Of a DNA stretch of 64,000 nucleotides, positions 42,422-51,038 are shown one piece after another. The notes beneath the pieces were generated by a model that saw only the letters and a list, made by a program, of their open reading frames with translations, was not told where the DNA came from and did no database searches. Positions within the stretch are counted from its first letter, which is position 1, and every line of letters starts with the position of its first letter. This DNA comes from Bordetella petrii (GTDB lineage: Bacteria; Pseudomonadota; Gammaproteobacteria; Burkholderiales; Burkholderiaceae_B). Made by a program: the position numbers and the translations under genes. Location of the stretch: NCBI GenBank assembly GCA_017745595.1, contig WMBV01000008.1:107333-171332 (forward strand). Direction: 5' to 3'.

Positions 42422-43054
42422 TTATTGCTGGCGCGCCATGGGGATGAGCTTGTCGACCTGCTGCAGCGCGCCTTCGTAGCTGTTGCCGGCCAGGGCGGGC
42501 GAGGTCAGGAACTTGCCGCCTACGCCGAACGCCGGCGTGCCGTCGATGTTATAGGCCTGGGCCAACTGGTCGGCGCGCTGCACTTGCGTCTGCACGCTGA
42601 ACGAATCGAAGACCGAATCGAACTTGGCGCGGTCCACGCCCTGCTCGGCCGCCCAGTCGCCCATGGCCTTCTTGTCGAACAGGCGCTTGCGCTCGACGTG
42701 CATGGCGGTGAACACCTTGGCATGCAGGTCGGGGCGGTTCAGGGTTTGCAGCGTGTAGTACAGCTGCTGCAGCGGCTTCATGCCGGCATTGAAGGCGATG
42801 GGCACCTGCTTGAGCACCACGTCGGACGGGGCCGTCTTGGCCCAGGCCTCGACCATGGGTTCGATGGTGGCGCAATGCGGGCAGGTGTAGGCGAAGAACT
42901 CCAGCACCTCGATCTTGCCCGGGGTATCGGACGGCAGCGGCGGGTTGATGGCGACATACTGCTGGGCGCCCTGGGCCTGGCTGGCCGGCGCGAACAGGGT
43001 GGATGCGGCCAGCGCCGCGGCGGCAGCAAGGCGGGTAAATGTGGAGAACTGCAT
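42422..43054 (-). CDS. dsbA: Thiol:disulfide interchange protein DsbA
   Basis: A 210-residue periplasmic oxidase that introduces disulfide bonds into exported proteins. The signal peptide (about residues 1-28, ending ASQAQG) is followed by the thioredoxin-fold active site [14 protein letters not shown], with Cys58 and Cys61 in the CPHC form, and the cis-proline loop DGTPAFGV. A helical insertion is present between them as in E. coli DsbA. It is the last gene of an argS/SPOR/dsbA series on the minus strand, 76 bp after the SPOR gene. Confidence 0.95.
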   Translation of the reverse strand: MQFSTFTRLAAAAALAASTLFAPASQAQGAQQYVAINPPLPSDTPGKIEVLEFFAYTCPHCATIEPMVEAWAKTAPSDVVLKQVPIAFNAGMKPLQQLYYTLQTLNRPDLHAKVFTAMHVERKRLFDKKAMGDWAAEQGVDRAKFDSVFDSFSVQTQVQRADQLAQAYNIDGTPAFGVGGKFLTSPALAGNSYEGALQQVDKLIPMARQQ

Positions 43055-43130
43055 CGGGCGTGTTCCTGAGTGAAAAGTTACGGTTACAGACCAGTGGCAT
43101 CGCGCATAAGTTCAATCAGGCGGCCGCGGG

Positions 43131-43787
43131 CTATTGCCGCACCACCGCCGATTCGATCTTGTTTTCGCCCAGCCGGCTGCGGGCGCGGTTCATGTCGTCG
43201 AGCCGCGCAAACGGGCCGACCCGCACCCGGTTGACCTGCATGCCGTTGACCTCGGCGCGCTGCACGGCCACGGGCAGCCCCAGCAGCAGGATACGCGCCT
43301 TCAGGGCCTCGGCGTCTTCCAGCACGCGATAGGCGCCGGCCTGCAGGAAATACTTGCCGGTGGCGGGCGCGGCCGCGCGGGCCGGCGGGGGGGCCGGGGT
43401 GGCCGGCGTCTGCGGCGCCGCGCCGCCGGGCGGCAGCGTGGCGATCAGGGCGCCCAGTTCGTCGGGCGATCTCTTGGGCGTCGGTGCCGTGGGCTGCACG
43501 CCCGGCAGGGGCGCGGGCGCCGTGGCGGTGGGCCCGCTGGGCGGGGTGCCGGCGGCGCCGTCGCGCCCGTACAGCCCCAGGTTGGGATCGGGAGCCTGGC
43601 GCGGATCGGGCGCCGGGCCGCGGTCGGCGTCGCGGGTGGCGCGGTCGACAAACGGCATGGGCGCCTTGGTGACGTAGAACGCCACGACGGCCGCGATGAT
43701 CAGGCCGATCAGCAGGCCGGCCAGGGCGCCGTACAGAGTGCTGCCGCGTTGTTTGGGTTGGCGGGACGATTTGCGTTTGGTGGCCAT
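43131..43787 (-). CDS. SPOR-domain protein (FtsN-like)
   Basis: A 218-residue bitopic protein: a basic cytoplasmic N-terminus (KRKSSRQPKQRG), one membrane helix (about residues 18-42), a long Pro/Ala-rich periplasmic linker (about 60-145), and a C-terminal SPOR domain starting near GKYFLQAGAYRVLEDAEALK that binds denuded septal peptidoglycan. This architecture is that of FtsN, the late divisome trigger, although the N-terminal activation helix is not obvious. It begins ten bases after argS, with which it is co-transcribed in many betaproteobacteria. Confidence 0.88.
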   Translation of the reverse strand: MATKRKSSRQPKQRGSTLYGALAGLLIGLIIAAVVAFYVTKAPMPFVDRATRDADRGPAPDPRQAPDPNLGLYGRDGAAGTPPSGPTATAPAPLPGVQPTAPTPKRSPDELGALIATLPPGGAAPQTPATPAPPPARAAAPATGKYFLQAGAYRVLEDAEALKARILLLGLPVAVQRAEVNGMQVNRVRVGPFARLDDMNRARSRLGENKIESAVVRQ

Positions 43788-43797
43788 GGGTTGCAGC

Positions 43798-45483
43798 TTA
43801 CATCCGTTGCGGGGCCGATACGCCCAGCAGCGCCAGGCCGTTGGCCAGCACTTGCCGGGTGGTGGCGGCCAGGCGCAGGCGGGCCAGCTTCAGGGCTTCG
43901 TCGTCGACCAGCACCCGTTCGGCGTTGTACCAGGCATGGAAGTCAGAGGCGCAGTCGCGCAGCCAGAAGGCGATATGGTGCGGCGCGAGTTCTTGCGCGG
44001 CCTGGGCCACCGCTTGCGGGAAGCCGGCCAGCCGCTGCATCAGCGCGAATTCGGACGGCGCCGCCAGCAAGGCGGCGTCGGCCTGGGCAATGCGGGTGTC
44101 GTCGGCGCCGGCCTGGGCGATCATCGAGCAGATGCGGGCATGGGCGTACTGGATGTAGTACACCGGGTTTTCGTCGCTTTTCGACAGCGCCAAGTCGATG
44201 TCGAACACGAATTCGGTGTCGGCCCGGCGCTGGATCAGGAAATAGCGCACCGCGTCGCGGCCCACCCAGTCGATCAGATCGCGCAGGGTGACGTAGCTGC
44301 CGGCCCGCTTCGAGATTTTTACTTCTTCGCCGCCGCGCATCACCTTGACCATCTTGTGCAGCACGTAGGCCGGATAGTCTTTGGGGATGCCCTCTTCCAG
44401 GGCCTGCAGGCCGGCGCGCACCCGCGCCACGGTGCCGTGGTGGTCGCTGCCCTGGATGTTCACGGCGCGGCGAAAGCCGCGTTCCCATTTGGCCTTGTGG
44501 TAGGCCACGTCGGGCACGAAATAGGTGTAGCCGCCCTCGCTCTTGCGCATGACGCGGTCTTTGTCGTCGCCGGTGCCCAGCTCGGTGGTGCGCAGCCACA
44601 GCGCGCCGTCTTGCTCGTAGGTATGGCCGTTGGCGATGAGGGCCTGCACGGTCTGTTCGACCCGCCCCGAGGTGTACAGCGAGCTTTCGAGGTAATAGTT
44701 GTCGAACGCCAGGCCGAAGGCCTGCAAGTCGAGGTCTTGCTCGCGGCGCAGGTAGGCCACCGCGAACACGCGGATGTCGTCGAGGCTGTCGACGTTGCCG
44801 GTGGCCGTGACGGCCGCGCCGTCGGCGGCCTGCAGGGTCTTGCCGGCGATGAAGTCCTGGGCGATTTCGACGATGTAGTCGCCCTTGTAGCCGTCGGCCG
44901 GGTAGTCGGGCGAATCGGGGGCGATGCCGCGGGCGCGCGCCTGCACGCTGACGGCCAGGTTCTGGATCTGGTTGCCGGCGTCGTTGTAATAGAACTCGCG
45001 GGTGACGTCCCAGCCGGTGGCCTCGTACAGGCGGCACAGGGCGTCGCCCAGCGCCGCCTGGCGCGCATGGCCCACGTGCAGCGGACCGGTGGGGTTGGCC
45101 GATACGAATTCGACCAGCACCTTTTCGCCGGTGGGCGCGGCGCGGCCATAGGCCTGCCCCTGCTGCGCCACGGCCTGGATCACCGCCTGGCGGGCCGCGG
45201 CCGTGATGCGGAAATTGATGAAGCCCGGCCCGGCGATTTCAGCGCTTTCGACCAGCGCGCGGGCCGCCGTTTCGGCCATCAGGGCATCGACAATGCCCTG
45301 GGCCAGTTCGCGCGGGTTGCGGCGCGCCGGCTTGGCCAGCTGCATGGCGACGTTGGTGGCCACGTCTCCGTGGGCGGCGACCTTGGGGCGTTCGAGCAGC
45401 ACCTGGGCCTGGGCATCGGGCAGGACGCGCGCGACGGCGGCCTGGAGCAGCGAAATGAGTTGTTGTTGTTGCTCGGGGAGCAT
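43798..45483 (-). CDS. argS: Arginyl-tRNA synthetase
   Basis: A 561-residue class I synthetase. The ArgS-specific N-terminal domain covers about the first 110 residues, the HIGH motif is [18 protein letters not shown], the KMSK-like motif is [17 protein letters not shown], and the C-terminal DALR anticodon-binding domain ends near [10 protein letters not shown]. Length is normal for the bacterial enzyme. Together with the SPOR gene ten bases downstream it forms the start of a small operon. The 278 bp upstream separates it from the divergent DUF1840 gene. Confidence 0.96.
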   Translation of the reverse strand: MLPEQQQQLISLLQAAVARVLPDAQAQVLLERPKVAAHGDVATNVAMQLAKPARRNPRELAQGIVDALMAETAARALVESAEIAGPGFINFRITAAARQAVIQAVAQQGQAYGRAAPTGEKVLVEFVSANPTGPLHVGHARQAALGDALCRLYEATGWDVTREFYYNDAGNQIQNLAVSVQARARGIAPDSPDYPADGYKGDYIVEIAQDFIAGKTLQAADGAAVTATGNVDSLDDIRVFAVAYLRREQDLDLQAFGLAFDNYYLESSLYTSGRVEQTVQALIANGHTYEQDGALWLRTTELGTGDDKDRVMRKSEGGYTYFVPDVAYHKAKWERGFRRAVNIQGSDHHGTVARVRAGLQALEEGIPKDYPAYVLHKMVKVMRGGEEVKISKRAGSYVTLRDLIDWVGRDAVRYFLIQRRADTEFVFDIDLALSKSDENPVYYIQYAHARICSMIAQAGADDTRIAQADAALLAAPSEFALMQRLAGFPQAVAQAAQELAPHHIAFWLRDCASDFHAWYNAERVLVDDEALKLARLRLAATTRQVLANGLALLGVSAPQRM

Positions 45484-45761
45484 GGAGGAATCAGCAGAAA
45501 GTTTTGGGTATCGGCGACACCAGGCCAGCCGGAATCAGGCTCGTCATCGATGCTTCGGCCCGCCCCGGGGGCAGGCCCGCGGCCGTGTGCCGCTTGACGT
45601 GGCGATGCCTGTCGAAAACCCTGGTATTCATGGGAATATCCTAGATCATAGCGTGATTTGGCGGGTTTTCCCCTGGCGGCGGCCAAGCTTGCATTCGGGC
45701 ATTGGCATCGGCCCGCGCATTGCGGTAGTGTACGGAAGTGTCCACTGTAGGAGCACGCAAT

Positions 45762-46115
45762 ATGCTGATCAAGTTCCACTCCAAGGCGGTTGCCGAAGTC
45801 TTGATGCTGTCGCAAAACGCCGCGCCGCTGCTGCGCGCGGCCGGCAAGTCGATCGGCGACGAGGTCCCCGAACGTGGCGTGTTCACCCGCGAACAACTCC
45901 AGCCGGCCATCGACGGCATCGAGGCCGCCATCGCGGCCGACGAGCGCGCCCATGCCGGTCCGAACGACGACGCCGACGATCCCGACAAGCCGCCGGTGCA
46001 TCCCATTGCGCAGACGGTCGAATTGCACCAGCGGGCGTTTCCCCTGCTCGACATGATGCGCCGTTCGCTGGCCGAGGGCGCCGATGTCACCTGGGAAGCC
46101 ACCAAGGGCTGGTAG
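45762..46115 (+). CDS. DUF1840 family protein
   Basis: A 117-residue cytoplasmic protein of a family largely confined to betaproteobacteria. The start at 45762 (MLIKFHSKAVAEVLMLSQNA) has a TAGGAGCA site; the eight codons before it are not conserved in character. Recognisable blocks are AAPLLRAAGK, GVFTREQLQPAIDGIEAAI and QRAFPLLDMMRRSLAEGADVTWE. The function is unknown. It is divergent from argS and is followed 87 bp later by another small gene in the same direction. Confidence 0.88.
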   Translation: MLIKFHSKAVAEVLMLSQNAAPLLRAAGKSIGDEVPERGVFTREQLQPAIDGIEAAIAADERAHAGPNDDADDPDKPPVHPIAQTVELHQRAFPLLDMMRRSLAEGADVTWEATKGW

Positions 46116-46202
46116 GCCGGCGGCAATGTCGCAGTCCCGACAGTCTGCGGCGCCCCGGCGCGGCATACTGGCGTCACTTTTTTCCACCGGAGGCATGCTT
46201 CC

Positions 46203-46520
46203 ATGCGCAGCGACGTGACCGTCATTTTCGACGCCCGCCGGACGGTCGACCTGTCCGTAGACGTGGCGCCTTCCCCGCAAGCCGCCAGCGACGCGCGCGA
46301 CTGGTTCGAGGCGGCCTGGGACACCCTGGGCTGCGAGCCCCTGCGGCCCAGCGGCAAAGTATTGCTGCTCGACAAGATCATGGGCGTGGCCGACGCGCTG
46401 GGCCACGAGGTCCTGTCTTCCGACGCCAAGGAAAGCCAGGAATTCGCCCGGCATGCCGCCCTGGCGCTGGACAAGCCGCGCATCATCATCGACTTGCCGG
46501 GGTTGTCGGTCGGCTATTGA
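46203..46520 (+). CDS. Small hypothetical protein, 105 residues
   Basis: I do not recognise this protein. It is acidic, has no signal peptide or membrane segment, and contains RDWFEAAWDTLGCEPLRPSGKVLLLDKI in the middle (two stretches: DWFEAAWDTLGCEPL and PSGKVLLLDKI). A GGAGG ribosome-binding site lies about ten bases before the ATG, and codon usage resembles that of its neighbours, which supports expression. It follows the DUF1840 gene and is followed by a 9-bp tandem repeat and a REP-like doublet. Confidence 0.7.
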   Translation: MRSDVTVIFDARRTVDLSVDVAPSPQAASDARDWFEAAWDTLGCEPLRPSGKVLLLDKIMGVADALGHEVLSSDAKESQEFARHAALALDKPRIIIDLPGLSVGY

Positions 46521-46525
46521 AGGCG

Positions 46526-46552
46526 GCCGATATAGCCGATACAGCCGATACA
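46526..46552. repeat. Short tandem repeat, 9 bp x 3
   Basis: GCCGATATA, GCCGATACA, GCCGATACA follow directly upon each other, six bases after a stop codon and immediately before the REP-like palindrome at 46553. The third unit shares its boundary with that palindrome. It is probably a slippage product and may vary in copy number between strains. Confidence 0.7.
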
Positions 46553-46637
46553 GGTGTCCGGCACCGCAGGTGCCTGACACCGCCGTGTGCAGACAGCTCA
46601 GGCATCGGTGTCTGACACCCTGCGGGAGTCAGACACC
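46553..46637. repeat. REP-like doublet overlapping a coding sequence
   Basis: Stem-loops at 46553-46581 (GGTGTCCGGC/GCCTGACACC, two mismatches allowed) and 46607-46637 (GGTGTCTGAC/GTCAGACACC, loop ACCCTGCGGGA) are 25 nt apart. The second lies inside the 3' end of the alcohol dehydrogenase gene, whose stop codon is at 46598-46600 between the two palindromes. Confidence 0.88.
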
Positions 46638-47794
46638 TGATTAGATGCAGGGCGGGGCGCCGCGGCCCAGTCGAACACGATCGCGTCGCGCAGGCCCTGG
46701 CCCGAGGCCAGGCGATCGAAGCCTTCGTTGATGCGGTCCAGCGTAAAGGTTTCGCCCATCAGCCTGTCCACCGGCAAGGTGCCCTGCGTGTACATCTGGA
46801 TGTAGCGGCCGATGTCGATGGCGGGCTGGCCGGACCCCAGGTAGCTGCCCAGTATTTCGCGTTCTTCGCCCACCATCTGCGACAGGGGCAGCGAGAACGC
46901 GTGGCGCGGGTTGGGCAGACCCGAGGTAATGGTCGAGCCGCCCCGGTCGGTGAGCCTGTAGGCGGTTTCGAAGGCCGGCACGGCGCCCGCCATGTCGAAA
47001 CCGAAATCCACCCGGCCGCCGGCCGCCTCGATCAGGTCTGCGTCGCTTTGCAGCGTGCGCGGGTTTACCGTGTGGGTCGCGCCCAACTGGCGGGCCAGCG
47101 CCAGTTTTTCGTCGCTGAGGTCGACCGCCACGATGCGGCGCGCGCCGCTGGCCACGCAGGCCAGCAGCGCGCTCAGGCCGACGCCGCCCAGCCCCACGAC
47201 CGCCGCCGTGTCGCCCGCCCGCATGCGGGCCCGATTGATGACGGCGCCGGCGCCCGTGAGCACGGCGCAGCCGAACAGCGCGGCCTCGCGATGGGTGATG
47301 TCGGCCTCGACCTTGACGCACGAGCGGCGCGACACCACGGCGTACTCGGCGAAGCACGAGACGCCGATGTGGTGGTTCAGGTAGGCGTCGCCCACGTGCG
47401 CGCGGCGCTCGCCGTTCAGCAGCGTGCCCTGGGCGTTGGCCAGGGCGCCCGGTTCGCACAGGGCCGGCCGGCCGCGCATGCAGGGGGCGCAGCAGCCGCA
47501 GCTGGGCACGAACACCATCACGACGTGGTCGCCCGCCCGCAGGTCGGTCACGCCGGGGCCGGCCTGCACGACTTCGGCCGAAGATTCATGGCCCAGCACA
47601 AGAGGCAAGGCGCGGGGGCGGTCGCCGTTGATGACGGAAAGATCGGAATGGCACAGCCCCGCCACTTTGATCTTGACCAGCACTTCGCCGGCCTGCGGCG
47701 GATCGAGCTGGATTTCCGTGACCTGCAGCGGGCGGCTGTCGGCATAGGGCGCGCTTGCGCCCATGGCGTGCAGTACGGCGGCTTGGATCTTCAT
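46598..47794 (-). CDS. Zinc-dependent alcohol dehydrogenase (class III-like)
   Basis: A 398-residue medium-chain dehydrogenase. Catalytic zinc ligands are in GLCHSDLS and LGHESSAE. The structural zinc lobe CGCCAPCMRGRPALCEPG has four cysteines. The NAD-binding motif is VGLGGVGLSAL. The start at 47794 (MKIQAAVLHAMG) has an AGGAG site; an earlier Met would add 24 residues. The last 13 residues, [13 protein letters not shown], are encoded by a REP-like palindrome, so the native end was probably replaced or extended by the repeat. The substrate is unknown; relatives oxidise long-chain or S-hydroxymethyl alcohols. Confidence 0.9.
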   Translation of the reverse strand: MKIQAAVLHAMGASAPYADSRPLQVTEIQLDPPQAGEVLVKIKVAGLCHSDLSVINGDRPRALPLVLGHESSAEVVQAGPGVTDLRAGDHVVMVFVPSCGCCAPCMRGRPALCEPGALANAQGTLLNGERRAHVGDAYLNHHIGVSCFAEYAVVSRRSCVKVEADITHREAALFGCAVLTGAGAVINRARMRAGDTAAVVGLGGVGLSALLACVASGARRIVAVDLSDEKLALARQLGATHTVNPRTLQSDADLIEAAGGRVDFGFDMAGAVPAFETAYRLTDRGGSTITSGLPNPRHAFSLPLSQMVGEEREILGSYLGSGQPAIDIGRYIQMYTQGTLPVDRLMGETFTLDRINEGFDRLASGQGLRDAIVFDWAAAPRPASNQVSDSRRVSDTDA

Positions 47795-47947
47795 GGGCAC
47801 ATGCTCCTGGGGCGACGCGACAGGTTCAGATAGTACGCCCCCCGGCCGGAAAAGCAGGCTCGTCATGAATCCGGCAGCCCCGCGGGGGTGTCAATGCTTC
47901 ACCGCAGGCTGCGCGACCCGCCCGGGATGAAGATGCGGCTCGATCTG

Positions 47948-48025
47948 GGACGCCGCGGATCCGGCTTGGCCGGTCCGCCAGCGTCGCCCCCTTGAGGGGG
48001 GAGCGCGTAGCGCTTCGGGGGTGGG
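47948..48025. repeat. Three-hairpin GC-rich repeat, copy 3
   Basis: About 78 bp starting GGACGCCGCGGATCCGGC and ending GGGGGTGGG, nine bases before the stop codon of the minus-strand ABC permease gene. It repeats copies 1 and 2 nearly base for base, including the CCCCCTTGAGGGGG hairpin and the AGCGCGTAGCGCT stem. Here it marks the 3' end of the ten-gene ABC/phosphodiesterase locus. Confidence 0.88.
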
Positions 48026-48034
48026 ATTTTCACT

Positions 48035-48835
48035 TCAGCGGATCCCGGCCCGCATGAACGACTGCACGAACTGCCGCTGGAACAGCAGGAACCCGATCAG
48101 CAGCGGCGCCGCCGACAGCAGCGTGGCCGCGGTGATGACCGACCAGTCGATGCCCTGGTCGGTGGCCGCGAAGACCTGCAGGCCCACGGTAAGGGGCCGC
48201 GATTCCACCGAGTTGGTGATGATCAGCGGCCACAGGAAGTTGTTCCAGTGGTGGCTGACCGACACCAGGCCATAGGCGACATAGATGGGCTTGGCCAGGG
48301 GCACGTAGACCTTCATCAGTACCTGCAGCGGCCCGGCGCCTTCCACGCGCGCGGCCTCTTCCAGTTCGCGCGGCACGGTCTTGAACGTTTGCCGCAGCAG
48401 GAAGATGCCGAAGGCCGACGCGAAGTACGGCAGGCCCACCGCGAACACCGTATCGCGCACGCCCAGCAGGCTCATGGACCGGTAGTTTTCCACCAGCAGT
48501 ACGTCGGGCATGATCATCAGCTGCAGCAGCACCAGCATGAACACCAGGTCGCGGCCGCGGAACTCGAACCGGGCGAAGGCGTAGCCCGCCAGGGTCGACA
48601 GCACCAGCTGCGCGGCCAGCACCATGGTGACCAGCATGAAGGTGTTCAGGAAATAGCGCGGAAACGGCGCCGCGTGCCAGGCGCGGCTGAAGTTCTCGAG
48701 CGTCAGCGGGGCCAGCAGGTCGAAGCGGGTGGCGTAGGCGGGCGGATGGAACGCGGCCCATACGGCATAGGCCAGCGGCAATATCCACAGCAGGCCCAGC
48801 AGCCAGGCGCCCAGGGTGTCGAGCTTGCGGGTCAT
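48035..48835 (-). CDS. ABC transporter permease, UgpE/MalG type
   Basis: A 266-residue inner-membrane permease of the carbohydrate/glycerol-3-phosphate importer class, six helices. The ATPase-docking EAA loop reads LEEAARVEGAGPLQVLMKVY. The ATG at 48835 overlaps the stop codon of the preceding permease gene as ATGA. It is the last gene of the locus; a GC-rich three-hairpin repeat follows nine bases after the stop codon. It pairs with the permease at 48832 to form the channel. Confidence 0.92.
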   Translation of the reverse strand: MTRKLDTLGAWLLGLLWILPLAYAVWAAFHPPAYATRFDLLAPLTLENFSRAWHAAPFPRYFLNTFMLVTMVLAAQLVLSTLAGYAFARFEFRGRDLVFMLVLLQLMIMPDVLLVENYRSMSLLGVRDTVFAVGLPYFASAFGIFLLRQTFKTVPRELEEAARVEGAGPLQVLMKVYVPLAKPIYVAYGLVSVSHHWNNFLWPLIITNSVESRPLTVGLQVFAATDQGIDWSVITAATLLSAAPLLIGFLLFQRQFVQSFMRAGIR

Positions 48836-49707
48836 TGGTAGTGTGTCCTGCGGTCGAGCCAGCGGAATTTCACCAGCGCGGTGATGGCCAGTATCAGCAG
48901 CAGCACTACGGTCAGCGTGGCGGCGTACGAGGTATCCCAGAAACTGAAGCCGACCTGGTAGATGTAGAACAGCAGCAGCGTGCTGGCGTTGTCGGGCCCG
49001 CCGCGCGTCATGACCACCACGTGGTCGACCAGCCGGAAGGCGTTGATCAGCGCATTGACCAGCACGAACAACGTGGTCGGCATCAGCAGCGGCCACAGCA
49101 CGCGCCGGAAGTACTGCCAGCGCGAGGCGCCTTCCAGCAGCGCCGCCTCGCGCAGCGAAGGCGACACGGTCTGCAGGGCGGCCAGGTAGAAAATCATGAA
49201 GAAGCCGGATTCTTTCCAGATGGTCACCACCATCAGCGCCGGCAGGGCCGTGTCGCGCCGGCCCAGCCAGTTCGGCCCGGCCGCGCCGAACCAGTGCATG
49301 ACCTGCGCGATCAGACCGTATTGCGGGGTGTAGAAGAACAGCCAGATGTTGGCCACCGCCACCATGGGCAAGACCGTGGGCGTGAAATACGCCATGCGCA
49401 GGAAGCCGCGCCCGGCCAGGTTGCGGTTGACCCACAGCGCCATCGCCAGCGCAATGGCGATGGACAGCGGAATGGTGCCCAGCGCGAACCACAGGTTGTT
49501 CCAGAGCGCCTGCCAGAACACCGGGTCATCGCGCATCAGCGCGTAGTTTTCCAGCCCCACGAAGCGCGCCGGCCGGCTGCCTCGGGGGGTGGAAAAAAAG
49601 CTGTGCCACAGCGTGGCCAGCGCCGGATAGTGCGTGAACGCGGCCAGCAGCACCAGCGCCGGCAACAGCAGCAGCCAGCCATAGATCGCCTGCATGGATT
49701 TGTTCAC
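48832..49707 (-). CDS. ABC transporter permease, UgpA/MalF type
   Basis: A 291-residue permease with six helices. The EAA loop is LREAALLEGASRWQYFRRVLWP. The start is GTG at 49707 with an AGGAG site about seven bases upstream; an ATG four codons later is possible. It lies 24 bp after the binding-protein gene and is coupled by a four-base overlap to the second permease gene. Sequence class and partners point to import of a sugar, glycerol phosphate or glycerophosphodiester. Confidence 0.92.
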   Translation of the reverse strand: MNKSMQAIYGWLLLLPALVLLAAFTHYPALATLWHSFFSTPRGSRPARFVGLENYALMRDDPVFWQALWNNLWFALGTIPLSIAIALAMALWVNRNLAGRGFLRMAYFTPTVLPMVAVANIWLFFYTPQYGLIAQVMHWFGAAGPNWLGRRDTALPALMVVTIWKESGFFMIFYLAALQTVSPSLREAALLEGASRWQYFRRVLWPLLMPTTLFVLVNALINAFRLVDHVVVMTRGGPDNASTLLLFYIYQVGFSFWDTSYAATLTVVLLLILAITALVKFRWLDRRTHYQ

Positions 49708-49731
49708 GCCGGGCTCCTGGGATGGCGGGCC

Positions 49732-51027
49732 TTAACGATACGAGCGCAGCACGCGGTCGGCCTCGCGCTGCGCGTCGCTCATGGCCTGCTGCGGGGTCTT
49801 GGACCCGGTCAGCATGGCTTGCAGGGCGTCGTTCAGCGTCTTGGTGACGCGCTGGTTCTCGTGCGTGGAAAACTCGGCCACGCTGACCTCGAGCTGGTCG
49901 CGCGCCACCGTGGCGGCCGGCACTTCGGCCGCGTACTTCTTCATTTTGTCGGTTTCCCATGCCGCCGGGGTGACCGCGACGTAGCCGGTGGCGATGCTCC
50001 AGTCGGCCGCGCGCTCGGGCGCGGTGGCCCATTGCGCGAACTTCAGCGCCGCCGCCTGCTGTTCGGGCGTGCCGCTCTTGAAAATGTAGAAGTTGCCGCC
50101 GCCGGTGGGGCTGCCGCCGCGCTTGGCCTTGGGCATCATGGCCACGCCGAACGGGAAGTCGGCATTCTTGCGGATGTTGGTCAGGTTGCCGGTGGTGGTC
50201 CAGACGATGGCGGCCTTCTTTTCCAGGAAGTCCTTGGGCGTGGTGCCCCAGTCGATGGTGCCGCGCGGCATCACGCCGTGCTTGGCGGCCAGGTCGTTCC
50301 AGAATTGCGCGGCCTCGATCACCGCCGGCTTGTCCAGGTAGACCTCGTTGCCTTCCTCGTTCATCAGGATAGCATCGTTGGGCGTGGTCAGGGCCTGGAA
50401 CAGCCAGTACGCGAAGGCGCCGCCCGACGGGATCTTGATGCCCCATTGCGTGACGTTGCCGGCGGCGTCTTTCTTGGTGAGCTTCTTGCCGTACTCGACC
50501 AGTTCGTCCCAGGTGGCGGGGGCGCGCTCGGGATCCAGGCCCGCTTCCTTGAACAGGTCTTTGTTGTAGTACATCACGATGGTCGAGCGCTGGAACGGCA
50601 CGCCCCACACGTGGCCGCCGGTGCGGCTGTTCTGCATGAAGGCATCGTAGAAGCCGCCCAGCCATTTCTTGTCGGCGTCGGACTTGGCCAGGCCGTCGAT
50701 GGGCACGATGGCGTCTTCGTCGATCAGGGTGAACATGTCGGTGGACAGCAGCACGGCCAGCTGCGGGGGCGTGCCGCCTTTCAGCGCCGTCAGCGCCTTG
50801 GCGATCGAGTCCTGGTACGAGCCGGCGTAGATCGGCTTGATGTCGATGCCGGGGTTTTCTTTTTCGAACGCGGCGACCATGTCGTCGACGATCTTGGTAA
50901 TGGGCCCGCCGACGGCTACCGGATAGTAGAACTCGACTTCCACGGGTTGGTTCTGCGCATGCAGCGGCAGCGAGAAAAAGGCGCCGGCCAGGGCGGCTGC
51001 GATAGCTTTGAGAGCGGTGCGTCGCAT
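49732..51027 (-). CDS. ABC transporter periplasmic binding protein, UgpB type
   Basis: A 431-residue binding protein of the carbohydrate cluster with a cleaved signal (about residues 1-24, ending LPLHAQ). The mature start VEVEFYYPVAVGGPITKIVD resembles the glycerol-3-phosphate receptor UgpB, as does the length. PPTGGGNFYIFKSGTPEQQ-like text appears as GGGNFYIFKSGTPEQQAAA, part of the hinge/cleft region. The gene lies 11 bp after the ATPase gene. The phosphodiesterase encoded just upstream makes glycerophosphodiesters or related phosphate esters plausible ligands; this is inferred. Confidence 0.92.
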   Translation of the reverse strand: MRRTALKAIAAALAGAFFSLPLHAQNQPVEVEFYYPVAVGGPITKIVDDMVAAFEKENPGIDIKPIYAGSYQDSIAKALTALKGGTPPQLAVLLSTDMFTLIDEDAIVPIDGLAKSDADKKWLGGFYDAFMQNSRTGGHVWGVPFQRSTIVMYYNKDLFKEAGLDPERAPATWDELVEYGKKLTKKDAAGNVTQWGIKIPSGGAFAYWLFQALTTPNDAILMNEEGNEVYLDKPAVIEAAQFWNDLAAKHGVMPRGTIDWGTTPKDFLEKKAAIVWTTTGNLTNIRKNADFPFGVAMMPKAKRGGSPTGGGNFYIFKSGTPEQQAAALKFAQWATAPERAADWSIATGYVAVTPAAWETDKMKKYAAEVPAATVARDQLEVSVAEFSTHENQRVTKTLNDALQAMLTGSKTPQQAMSDAQREADRVLRSYR

Positions 51028-51038
51028 GATGGCTTTTC

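Noticed and set aside
46116..46202. A possible small RNA or tRNA between the DUF1840 gene and the next small gene
   Set aside because: No cloverleaf, terminator or promoter-like sequence could be recognised in this short gap.
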